Shown here: positions 1 through 9,768 of the stretch, piece after piece
Layout of the letters: each line of letters begins with the position of its first letter
How positions within the stretch are numbered: position 1 is the stretch's first letter
Assembly: GCA_012934845.2 (NCBI GenBank)
Contig: WNNJ02002991.1
Coordinates: forward strand, 1 to 64,000
DNA from: Pomphorhynchus laevis
Taxonomy: Eukaryota > Acanthocephala > Palaeacanthocephala > Echinorhynchida > Pomphorhynchidae
Direction of reading: 5' to 3'
DNA length: 64,000 bases
The notes under the pieces: generated by a model
The model's input: the letters and a program-made list of their open reading frames with translations, nothing else
Told to the model about the DNA's origin: nothing
Databases searched by the model: none
Made by a program: the position numbers and the translations under genes

Positions 1-360
1 TTGGGGTACCTGGGCTATCTCGGGACTAGTCTTCTTCTCAAGAGGACGTCCCCCAGAGCAAAGGCTAAGGTTTCTTAAGCTCCTCGTCTCTCGTTTACCC
101 AGCATAGTCCGTGCCGATTGGATTCTTCGGGGGGTGAAAGACCCCGGGTGGTTCAGTCGGAAGGCGGCGTGTTGGATCGGTTGGGGGCTCAGATCCCCCT
201 GGATTTGATGCCTTGAACATTGAAGAAGACTAACACGTGCTGTCTTGTTATTTCTTTTGTTTATCTTGGAACTGATCTGACATTTATTTATTCCTTCACC
301 ATGTATTATTTGTTATTAAGAAAATCTTTATTTATTATTTATTTATTTAAAAAACATCAA
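1..360 (+). mobile_element. LINE copy A, 3' end (Jockey-like)
   Basis: The first 230 bases match the end of ORF2 in copy B (about 3906-4122) and of copy C (about 7806-8024) at most positions. They encode the same C-terminal stretch with a PPEQRLRFLKLL motif. A 3' UTR of about 140 bases follows and ends in the junction string aaaaaacatca at 350-360, directly before ORF1 of copy B. Only the 3' end lies inside the window. There is no poly(A) tail of the usual kind at the junction. Confidence 0.85.
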
Positions 361-365
361 AAAAA

Positions 366-1628
366 ATGAAAAAGTCAAGCAGTCAAAAATTTACCATCGG
401 TGCTTCAAACAACTTACAAAATCAAGCTAATATGGAACGGAACTCAGGTATTTCCAATGTAACATCGAATTTTCAAGCCAAAGAAAACAAGGTTAGTCCT
501 ATTTCGTCTAATTTTTTAATCTCAAGCACGGATGGAGAACTCTCTCCTGTGCCTAAAGTGGTGAATCTGGTAATAATCAGACTTCTTCAACCATTTGAAA
601 GGAAGAATCTTTTCAATATTTTTCTGAGAGAGTTTACAAGCTCTTATAAGAAGAGAATTCTATTTAATTCGATAAAATATTTAGATTCCGAAATCCGGGT
701 TTCTTTCAGCTCTCCAGATCTGGCAGCATCGTACCTAGAATTTTTCGAAACACACCTAAAAGAATTTGGGTCAACTACTTACAGGCCTATTCAGGCGACT
801 TTGAAAATTAATAATTTTCCGCCCTTCGCAACGGAGGAAGATATCATTGCTCTCACATCTGAGTTCAAAATTCATAATATTCGCCCAATCCTGGGCAAGA
901 AAGGCCAGGCTATACCAATAGCATTCTGTTCTACCGCAGTCGATCAGGCGGAATGTCTGGCTAAAAGCAAATGTAACCCCTTTCTGGGGTACAATCTTTC
1001 TTTCAATATCGTAGATGCTGATGACTTAACATACCCCCACTGCAATGGGTGCCACCTCTGAGGGCACTGGTCCTCGAACTGTACTAGGCCCCATACGTGT
1101 GGGGTTTGCAGCTCTTCCGAAGTCCATGAGGGGAAATGTTCTCTCCCCCCTCTGTGTTCCAATTGTGGTGGTCAGCACCCGGCCTGGTCTAGAAGATGTC
1201 CTATCTTCAAAGAATACAAATTAAGGCATTGTGGGGCACCGGTCAAACCGGCCCACTTTGCCGCTGCCAGCTTATCCAATTCAAACGGTTATGGTATGTC
1301 GGACACCGACATTTTCAAAATTGTTGACGCAAGACTACAGATATATAAAGACGAGATTCGAGCCTTAACGAACCATCTGATAGCGAAATTCGAGGAGTCC
1401 CGTTCTCCTCCATCGACGATTCTTACCTCTTCAAAGAGAGCCCCCCGTTCTAAGAAGAGATCATCTTCTAAACAAAAGTTGGCTTCCTTGAAGTTGGCAA
1501 AGAAAGATGATATATGCTGGGAGTTGTTGGCCTCAAAGGGAGATGAAGATAATGCCGGTGGGCAAGTGTCTTCTCCTGGTAGGGCTGGGAGTGAGAAGGG
1601 CAACTTTCTCTCTCCTAGTTTCTGCTAG
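366..1628 (+). pseudogene. LINE B ORF1, gag-like zinc-knuckle protein with one stop
   Basis: One frame runs from the ATG at 366 to the TAG at 1626, 420 codons, broken only by a TGA at 1059-1061. The stop lies inside the first CCHC zinc knuckle (C-N-G-C-H-L-stop-G-H-W...C). In copy C the same codon is TGG, so this is a single W-to-stop change. A second knuckle (CSNCGGQHPAWSRRC) follows at about 1157-1200. Residues 60-200 form the RRM-like region usual in Jockey-type ORF1 proteins. The C-terminal part (from about 1296) is rich in Lys and Ser. ORF1 binds the element RNA in this class. The next ORF begins 34 nt after the stop. Confidence 0.8.
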
Positions 1629-1662
1629 GAGGTAGGCATCCCACTCCAGCTGTCGTAACACA

Positions 1663-4122
1663 ATGCAAAGTAGTCAAGAGCCTTTTTCACTGAATATACT
1701 TCAGTGGAATTCGGGAGGTGCTTCTGCTCTTAGCCTTCTATCTGGTAGAGATGCGGATGTTATAGTCCTTCAGGAGACGCGGTCTATCCGTATCCCCCAG
1801 GACATTACTCGATTTATCCCCAAGCATATTTACACCCACTTCACTCCGTACATAACCCCTCCTCACGCCTCTTCATCTCAAGGTCTTTTAACCCTAGTTA
1901 AATGCTCCTTAAGATCATCCCTTCTTTTAAACTATTCTTGTCCAGCCCTGTCTTGTTTAGCTGTTTCACTTTGTAAGAATGGTAAACGTATCAGCATAGC
2001 CAATATCTATATTAGGCCAGGGGAAATTCACAAAAACCGTGATCTCCTGGACCGTATCTTGGGTAGTGGCTATGACATGTTACTCGGTGACTTCAACGAC
2101 AGAACTGGTCGTTGGATTAATGCAGCACTCCGCAGAGCCAGGAACGATTACCTTATTCACAAACCACCGTCCCCAACTTTTCATTGCTCAACAACTAATT
2201 CTCTCCTCGACATATTACTGCTTCATAAGATGTGGTTGTTGAAACCCATCTGTACTGAGCAGTCGCGCCAAAAACAGACCATCTCTCATGACCTAATTCG
2301 TTGGCGGATAGAGGAAGATACGTTGCTTAGAAGGAGGTTTCACTTTGATCCCATCAGAGTGGCTTTCTTTCAGGCGGCTATCCAACTCTTCCCCAGAATT
2401 GGTAATGAGAATTTGACCGAATTTAATTCCTTCCTCTCCTCGCAAGCTACCGCGTTTCTTTCGACTACCTATAAAGGTCATATTTACAATCCCACTCCAA
2501 CAAAACTCAAGGTTTTGGCTAAAATGCTACGTCTTCCCAATGTCTCTGTTTCCGCCAGGCAGGCCATCTCGAATGAATACTGGAGCACTAGATATAGGTT
2601 CCAGCTGAGCAGGGATAAGGCGAACATCGCTCACCTTAACCCTTCTCAGTCTTCCTTCTGGAAGATATTCAAGAAGGAGAAGTTTGTCTGTTGGAAGGAT
2701 AGAGCTTTGGGTTGGATTGGTAGTATAGGCCTTGATAATGTTTTGAAGGAGTCACTATCCCTACATAATTATGGAGCCACTCAATCTCCCCAACCAATCC
2801 CGCCTTGGGGTGACTTCAGGAGCAGGGACTTATCTGTTACAGATATCCTTAACTCCTGGGGGCCACTTCCGGGCACCTCTAAATCCGTCGCTCCACTATC
2901 TTCTCGAGTCTGTCAGCTTTTGACAGCCGATCAAAGAAGAGAAGTGGCCGTCACAATGCTTTTAGCCTCACCATCCGATGTAGCCGGCATCAATATTAGT
3001 CGTAGAATTTTCTTACCAAAGCATAGTCCGGTTTCATGTCCCAAAGATCTGCGTCCCATTTCGATTCAAAACTCCCTCATCTCCATCTACGAAAAAGCGC
3101 TTGCGCGTAGAATCCGCGACCATTCAAGTAGGCGTAATTTGATCCCACCGAGTTTTCACGGGTTTGTCAAGGGACGCTCGGTTCATTCAGCAATAGGTGA
3201 AGTGCATCAGTTTTGTAGGGATAATAGCCATCAACTAGCTGTGGCTGTTTTCCTTGACTTTTCTGCTGCATTTGACCGCATTTCCATTCCCTTTGTTATC
3301 TCCTCTCTCAGGTCACTCGGGTTGCCTGCGAGAATTGTTAACAGGGTGGAGATATTACTGTTTACCAAGAGGTTCTACTATGAAGACGACCCTGATGCGT
3401 GTCAGTTCTACCCTATTACAGGTGTGCCCCAAGGATCCCCACTTTCTCCTATCTTATTTCTTGCTGCCTCCATTGTACTATTCAAGAATTTTAAACGTGA
3501 TCAACATCTAGTGGTATACGCTGATGATACCACGGCCCTGTTCTCTGGACGCAGGTGCAAAGATGTCGCTTCGGACATCAGCTGTTTCTTTTTAAGATTA
3601 ACAGACCAGCTGACCCTATCCAATCTTATTTTAAATTCATCAAAATCGCAGGTAGTTGTCTTTCATGGCACCCCTGCGACAAAGAAAAAATTAAAGAGAC
3701 TAGCACTCTCAGCTCTATCTTCTATATTGACTAATCAACCACTCCCTACCTTCACAAGTCGAGTAAAATACCTGGGGTTCACTGTTACGGTGAACTGGTC
3801 GGCGAAAGCTGACCTGGATAGACTTAAACGTATCCTGAAGAAAGCTAGGTGGGCCCTGAAACGGGCTCAGCATCTGTCGTTGAATGGGAAAACCCAAGTG
3901 CGCCTCTGGGGTACTTGGGCTATCTCGGGATTAGTCTTCTTTTCGAGAGGAAGTCCTCCAGAGCAAAGACTAAGGTTTCTCAAGCTCCTCATCTCGCGAT
4001 TACCGCGCATAGTCCGCCTAGATTGGATTCTTCGGGGGGTGATAGACCCCGGGTGGTTCAGTCGAAGAGCGGCGTGTTGGATGTGCTGGAGGGCTCAGAT
4101 CCCGCTGGACCTGAGGCCGTGA
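1663..4122 (+). CDS. LINE B ORF2: APE endonuclease plus reverse transcriptase
   Basis: An open frame of 819 residues. The endonuclease domain (residues 1-215) has LQWNSGG at 13-19, LQETR with the catalytic Glu at 38, IYIRPG at 115-120 and GDFND at 142-146. Its last motif reads S-H-D-L-I where S-D-H is usual. The RT domain (about 450-700) has DLRPISIQNSL, HGFVKGRS, VFLDFSAAFD (palm Asp), GVPQGSPLSP, VVYADDTTALF (catalytic YADD near residue 619) and VKYLGF. No RNase H domain follows. The protein would nick the target DNA and prime cDNA synthesis on it. An intact frame beside a decayed copy C suggests copy B is the younger insertion. Whether it is active cannot be seen, since ORF1 is interrupted. 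Confidence 0.9.
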   Translation: MQSSQEPFSLNILQWNSGGASALSLLSGRDADVIVLQETRSIRIPQDITRFIPKHIYTHFTPYITPPHASSSQGLLTLVKCSLRSSLLLNYSCPALSCLAVSLCKNGKRISIANIYIRPGEIHKNRDLLDRILGSGYDMLLGDFNDRTGRWINAALRRARNDYLIHKPPSPTFHCSTTNSLLDILLLHKMWLLKPICTEQSRQKQTISHDLIRWRIEEDTLLRRRFHFDPIRVAFFQAAIQLFPRIGNENLTEFNSFLSSQATAFLSTTYKGHIYNPTPTKLKVLAKMLRLPNVSVSARQAISNEYWSTRYRFQLSRDKANIAHLNPSQSSFWKIFKKEKFVCWKDRALGWIGSIGLDNVLKESLSLHNYGATQSPQPIPPWGDFRSRDLSVTDILNSWGPLPGTSKSVAPLSSRVCQLLTADQRREVAVTMLLASPSDVAGINISRRIFLPKHSPVSCPKDLRPISIQNSLISIYEKALARRIRDHSSRRNLIPPSFHGFVKGRSVHSAIGEVHQFCRDNSHQLAVAVFLDFSAAFDRISIPFVISSLRSLGLPARIVNRVEILLFTKRFYYEDDPDACQFYPITGVPQGSPLSPILFLAASIVLFKNFKRDQHLVVYADDTTALFSGRRCKDVASDISCFFLRLTDQLTLSNLILNSSKSQVVVFHGTPATKKKLKRLALSALSSILTNQPLPTFTSRVKYLGFTVTVNWSAKADLDRLKRILKKARWALKRAQHLSLNGKTQVRLWGTWAISGLVFFSRGSPPEQRLRFLKLLISRLPRIVRLDWILRGVIDPGWFSRRAACWMCWRAQIPLDLRP

Positions 4123-4304
4123 CATCATTATGAAGACTAAATGCTATTATGAATTGTCTTATTTGAACTGCATTTGTTTTTTTTCTAATGTCTCTTTTCG
4201 TTATTTTTTAGTGGTTGTTAGTTATTTAAGAAATTCCTTATCTTATCTTAAAAAACATCAGGTTTTTTGTTGCAAATACGTTTTGAGTATCAATCGGACA
4301 AAAA

Positions 4305-5445
4305 ATGTGCAGTGTTAATAACAACGTTGGTGCTTCAAACAATTTCCAAAATCAAACGAGTTTTCCATGGAATATGGACGATCTTGCGGGTAATAAGTTG
4401 ATTATCACTACCATTCTCAACAACAAGGTAAGTGTTCTAACTTCTGATGATGTACTGGGAGCGAGGGTACTCCCCCAATCCACAAGCCTAAAAATCTGAT
4501 TATAATTACACTTACACAGCCTCAAGAAAGACACAATTTGTTCAATATTTTTCTTCGTCCTTTCGTAATCAATTACATTAATCGAGTTGTGTTTGAATCT
4601 GTAAAATTATATGAAACTGAGATAAAAGCCTTCTTCGCAACTAGTGATCTCGCAAAGGAGTACGAGCTATTTTTCAATTCCAACCTAAAGCATTTTGGCA
4701 CTATTCAATTTAAGCCTATATAGGCTTCCCTGAAGATCAATAATATTCTTCCACATCTAGAGGATAAGGATGTGGAATCTCTAAAAAATATCTTCAAACT
4801 ATCTAGTTTCAGGCACGTCATGAGTAAAAATGGCTTTAATCTTCCGATAGCGTTCTGTTTCTCCTCTGTGGCCCATGTGGAGGTTCTTGCTAATTCGGCC
4901 TTCAACCCTTTTCCAGTGTACAATATAAAGTTCAAAATACTCGATGCCGACGACCTCACCTATCCCCACTGCAATGTGTGCCATCAGTGGGGGCACTGGG
5001 GCTCTAATTGTTCTTGCAAAAAACGTGAGGAGTCTGTAGCTACGACTCCTGCGATGGCCTAATGATGGGGGTGAAATGTGGAGCTCAATCCCTCTGCTCC
5101 AATTGTGGTGGTGACCACCCAATGTGGTCCCGTAAATGCTCTTTCTTTAAGAAATACAGGAACAGTTTTGCTCGTACAGCTTAAGCCAAGCAAGATTCTG
5201 CAAGCTTTTCTACAGCGGTCTCACGCATGTCCGATGAGGACATCCACATTATAGATTCTAACAAGAAATTAGTTATAAAACAAATGGAAGGAATAGCGGC
5301 CGGTATTATGGCGGCATTATATTCCTCTTCAGCCGTTCCAGTACAACGAGCCGTGCCTGAATCCAAAAAGAGGGCAGCCTCAGCCCATGCAGTACCCCCT
5401 ATCAATATTGACAAGCCTTTAAAGAATAAGGTCACGAGCGCCTGA
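4305..5445 (+). pseudogene. LINE C ORF1 remnant
   Basis: Open blocks at 4305-4499, 4538-4723, 4772-5062 and 5227-5445 align with ORF1 of copy B. The N-terminus shares GASNN.QNQ. The RRM-like region and the first zinc knuckle (CNVCHQWGHWGSNC, about 4972-5013) are well preserved. The second knuckle (CSNCGGDHPMWSRKC, about 5096-5140) lies in another frame. At least three stops or frameshifts separate the blocks. Confidence 0.75.
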
Positions 5446-5571
5446 TCGGGAAATAACGATAATGCCCGTGGGCAAGTGCCCACTCCGGATAGCATTAGTG
5501 GTAGAGGGGGACCCTTCTGCTTCTAGCTCTGTCTAGGGTGGCGGAAATCCCATACAGCTGATTTAACACAA

Positions 5572-8024
5572 TACAGAGTATTCGTGAGCCTTTTTCACTT
5601 AATATCCTTCAATGAAATTCGGGAAGAGCTTATCCCATTAGATTTCTATCTGGTAGAAATCCAGATGTAATAGTCCTTCAGGAGACGCGATCTATCCGAC
5701 TCCCCCAGGACTTTACTCGATTCATCCTTAAGCACATTTGTTCCATTATATTCCGTACATAACCCCGCCACACTCCTTCATCTCAAGAACTATTGACCTT
5801 AGTTAAATGCTCTTTAAGATCCTCCCTTTCTTTTTAATTATTATTGAACAGCCCTTTCTTGTTTAGTAGTTTCACTCTATACAAACGGTAAACGCCTTAG
5901 TCTAGCTAATGTCTACATCCGTCCAGGGGAGATTCACAAGAACCGTGACCTCCTGGATAGGATAATTGACAGCGGTTATGACATGGTACTAGGTGACTTC
6001 AACGACAGAACTGGTCGTTGGATTAATGCAGCACTCCACAAAGCCAGGAACGGTTATCTTATTCATAAACCACCGTCTCCCACCTTTCATTGCACATCAA
6101 CGAATTCACTCCTCGATTTATTACTGCTTCATGAGAGGTGGTTCTTAAAACCATTCTGTACTGAGCAGTCGCGTCAACATCTGTCCACCTCTCATGACCT
6201 AATTCGCTGGCGGATAGAAGAGGATACGCTGCTTCGAAGGAGATTCCATTTTGACCCGATCAGAGTGGCTTTCTTTAAGGTAGCTATCCAACGCTTCCCA
6301 CGAATTGCCAATGAGAGTTTAACCGAATTAAATTCCTACATCTCTTCGCAAGCTTCCGCGATACTTTCGACTACCTATAAAGGTCACATTTACAGTCCCA
6401 CTCCGACAAAACTCAAGACCTTAGCATACATGCTCCGTCTTCCCAACCTCTCTGCTTCTGCCAGGCAAGCTCTCTCGAAAGAATATTGGAGCACTAGGTA
6501 TAGGTTCTAATTGGGTAAGGATAGGGCTAGCATCACTTCCCTTAATCCATCCCAGTCTTTTTTCTGGAAGATATTCAAGGATAAGTTTGTCTGTTGAATG
6601 GATAGGGCATTAGGCTGGATTGGTAGTATAGGTCTTGATAAAGTTTGGGAGGAGTTAGTATTTCTACACAATTATGGAGCCCATTGATCACCGCAACCAA
6701 TCCCGCCTTGGGGAGACTTCAGGAGTATAGACTTATCTGTCACATATATTCTCAACGCCTGGGGGCATCTTCCGGGCACCTCCAAATCCGTCGCTCCACT
6801 CTCTTCTCGTGTCTGTCAGCTTTTGACAATAGAACAAAGAAGAGAGGTGGTCGTCACAATGCTATTAGTAACCCCGTCCGATGTGGCCGGCATCAACATT
6901 AGTAGGAGAATTTTTATATCTAAAAAGTATCCGGTCTCTTGCTCTAAAGACCTGTGGCCCATTTCGATTCAAAATTCCCTCGTCTCGATCTACGAAAAAG
7001 CGCTTGCGCGTAGTATCCGTGTTCATCTGAGTAGGCGTTATTTAATCACACATGGTTTCCATGTGTTCGTCAAAGGTCGCTCAGTCCATTCAGCGGTTGG
7101 TGAAGTACATCGGTTTTGCCGGGAAAATAGTCATCAACTCGCTGTGGCTGTTTTCCTTGATTTTATCGCTGCATTTGACCGCATCTCCATTCCCTTTGTT
7201 ATCTCTTTTCTCAGGTGCCTCGGGTTGCCTGCGAGAATTGTTAACAGGGTGGAGATACTGCTGTACACTAAGCGATTCTTTTATGAAGATGACCTTGATG
7301 CGCGTCAGTTCTACCATATTACAGGTGTGCCTCAAGGCTCCCCTCTCTCCTATCTTATATCTTGCTGCTTCCATTGAACTCTTTAAAATATTTAAACGCG
7401 AACAACGTCTAGTGGTATACGCTAATGATACCACATCCCTGTTTTCTGGACGCATGTGTAAAGACGTAGTCTCGGATATCAGCCGTTTCTTTTCAAGATT
7501 AAAAGACCAGTTACCCAAGTTCAATCTTATTTAAAACTCTGCAAAATCACAGGTGGTTGTCTTTCATGGCGCCCCTGCAACAAAGCAAAAGCTTAAGAAA
7601 TTAGCACTCTCGGCCCTCTCCTCCATTTTGTTTAATCAACCCCTCCCTTCCTTCACAAATCGAGTAAAATACCTGGGGTTTACCGTTACTGTAAACTGGT
7701 CGGCGAAAGCTGACTGGATAGACTCAAACGTATCCTGAAGTAATCTAGTTGGGCCCTGAAACGGGCCCAGCATCTGTCATTAATTGGGGAAACCCAAATG
7801 CGCATCTGGGTCACCTGGGCTATCTCGGAATTAGTCTTCTTTTTTAGAGGACGTTCCGCAAAGCAAAGGCTAAGGTTTCTCAAGCTGCTCATCTCGCGTT
7901 TACCCAGCATAGTCCGCTCCGATTGGACTCTTCGGGGGGGGTGAATGACCCCGGGTGGTTCAGTCGAAGGGCGGCGTGTTGGATTGGCTATGGGGCTCAG
8001 ATCCCACTGGACTTGAGGCCATGA
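5572..8024 (+). pseudogene. LINE C ORF2 remnant (endonuclease and RT)
   Basis: Colinear with ORF2 of copy B. The start codon position reads ATA, and the frame is broken by several stops and shifts. Larger open blocks are 5983-6510 (GDFNDRTGRW and SHDLIRW of the endonuclease), 6823-7377 (RT palm, AVFLDFIAAFD, GVPQGSPLS) and 7553-7738 (VKYLGFTV). The YADD box reads Y-A-N-D near 7420, so a catalytic Asp is lost as well. Clearly dead. Confidence 0.8.
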
Positions 8025-8160
8025 TGGTAGAATACATCAGCAGAATAGACAGGAAGTTGTTATGACTTGTTTTCTTCCTTTTCTTATTTAAATTGACTCA
8101 TTTATCCATGTATTATTTTGCTTAAGAAAATCTTTATCATTATTACTCATTTGTTCACAT

Positions 8161-8420
8161 ATGAGTGATATTATTACATTAGTATCAATCGGACAATCAA
8201 CTCACTTCAATATCCAAAGTTCAAATTTTCGGAATCAATGGCCTATATTCGTAGCTGAGAGACAAGCGATATCAAGGCAAAAAGGTTTTGAGTATCAATC
8301 GGCCATCAAAGCGTATTCTATTTGAAACTAACTTCGTTATCCAAAGTTCAAGTTTTTGGAATCAAGGGGATTATTGATGGCTAAGAGTTGCGATTTTGCT
8401 TTTGATATAGTTTTTTGATC
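8161..8420 (+). repeat. Tandem repeat, about 109-bp unit, two copies
   Basis: The motif gtatcaatcgg appears at 8182 and 8291. In each unit it is followed by a tatccaaagttcaa.ttt string and a ggaatcaa.gg string. The same opening motif starts the 5' UTR of copy C near 4282. This looks like UTR material of the A/B/C LINE family, perhaps the start of a further unit that was cut short. Confidence 0.6.
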
Positions 8421-8697
8421 TTTGTTTTTTTTGTTTTTTGTTTTGTTTTTTGTTGTTGCTTTATTTCATTTATTTATTCACATATACATCTAATATAAGT
8501 ACAGTTGGAAGGAGTTAATCGTCATAAGCCAGTTGGGAAGAGAAAATCTTCTTCATAGCTGGAGGAAAATTTAAAAAATATAGAAGTCTTCAGTGCAAGA
8601 GGCCTTCCCTATAAAGCAACTTTTTTCGCACTTAAAATAAGATGAAAAAAGAGCAATAATTTCAACAAAAGAATAAGAGATAGAAAGGGAAATAAAA

Positions 8698-8778
8698 AAA
8701 CTGTTCGAGGAGAAATCTTCGAACGGTTTTTCAAAAGAGATAATTTTACCGAATCTCTTTCAAAAGCTTAGCTTTGAA
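8698..8778. other. Two short hairpins in the D leader
   Basis: The string aaactgttcgag at 8698 pairs with cttcgaacggttt ending near 8729. A second hairpin, ttcaaaagctt/agctttgaa, sits at about 8759-8778. Both lie just upstream of ORF1 of element D and could structure its 5' UTR. The role is unknown. Confidence 0.4.
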
Positions 8779-8843
8779 GGATAAATTCAAAGCGGATTTA
8801 GTTTTGAGAGGAGGGTATAGAAATTATCGACATTTCTCCACAA

Positions 8844-9768
8844 GTGACGGTCATCATTAGGGATGTTCCGTCATTTGCGGATAAAGAAGATGTGGAAGAA
8901 TTCTTGCATCAATATGATATAGAAATTCTAAAAGCATGCAAATCTTTTAATCAATCATATAGTTCCTTTCTATTAAAAGAAACGTTATGTAGTTTAAAAA
9001 ATAAAAGAAAGTGGTGGCAACATCTGCGGACATCGAATATCTGTAAAGATATTCGACGAAATCGATGCTGTTTTTCAGTATCCGCAGTGTTCCAGATGTC
9101 AACGCTGGGGTCATTTTTCGAACATATGTAGAGAGGTGTCACCGCGTTGCGTCCACTGCGGAGAAGAACGTGAAACACAATGATGCATAAACAAAAACAA
9201 AAGACCTTCATGTGCAAACTGTGAGCAACATCATAAGGCGTACTCACACGTTTGTCCAGAGTTCAAGTCTTACTTAGCCTAGGTAAACAGTGAGAACAAG
9301 AAGGCTTGTGAGGAGGCTCAATCATATCTTAAAGCAGCCAAAAGTCACTCTCTGGATCAACATGCTGGACAAGCAGCAATGCTGATCGAGAGAGTACTTG
9401 CTCTTGAAAAAGAAATGGATACCTTAAGGCAGGAAAATGCTAAACTAAAAAAGGATGTTGTAGTTTACGCAGCAACATTACACAAGTACAAATCGTTGAA
9501 ACAGGAGAAAGAGAAGTCATCGATTTCGGTGACTACTTTCAATCGTTTTAACGATTTATCACAAACGAAAATAGAAGGCTCTCAGAATGAGGATAATACT
9601 GTGGAATATTGTTCCTTGGTATCGACTGATTCTGAGGGTCCTTCGATTAAGGTAAAAGGGATCGCTCTAAAGGGGCTGACGTTACCCGAATCACTTCAGG
9701 AAGCGTCGAGTTGGAGGGGCAGTTCCTGGCAAAAAGCTTCTAATGCAAGAAAAAAAGCGAAGAATTGA
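8844..9768 (+). pseudogene. LINE D ORF1 (zinc knuckles plus coiled coil)
   Basis: It starts with an RRM-like stretch (VIIRDVPSFADKEDVEEF). After a frameshift near 9000 the frame carries three knuckles at about 9083-9270: CSRCQRWGHFSNIC, then CVHCGEE..., then CANCEQHHKAYSHVC. In-frame stops lie within the second knuckle region (near 9181) and at about 9279. The same frame then reads on into a Glu/Lys-rich heptad segment (about 9379-9480), a likely coiled coil. Order and spacing are those of a Jockey-type gag-like ORF1. Confidence 0.7.

Larger units (their letters stand above)
361..4260 (+). mobile_element. LINE copy B, full-length unit, nearly intact
   Basis: A two-ORF non-LTR retrotransposon of about 3,900 bp. 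ORF1 carries zinc knuckles and ORF2 an APE-type endonuclease and a reverse transcriptase. There is no RNase H domain after the RT. This layout and the motifs fit the Jockey superfamily, but I cannot fix the clade. The unit is bounded on both sides by the same junction string and sits head-to-tail between copies A and C. ORF2 is open throughout; ORF1 has one nonsense codon. Confidence 0.85.
4261..8160 (+). mobile_element. LINE copy C, full-length but decayed
   Basis: Same family as copy B, colinear over its whole length, about 85% identical by eye, and exactly one period (3,900 bp) downstream. Its 5' UTR starts with a gttttgagtatcaatcgg string near 4280, which recurs at 8182 and 8290. Both ORFs are broken in several places. 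Confidence 0.85.
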
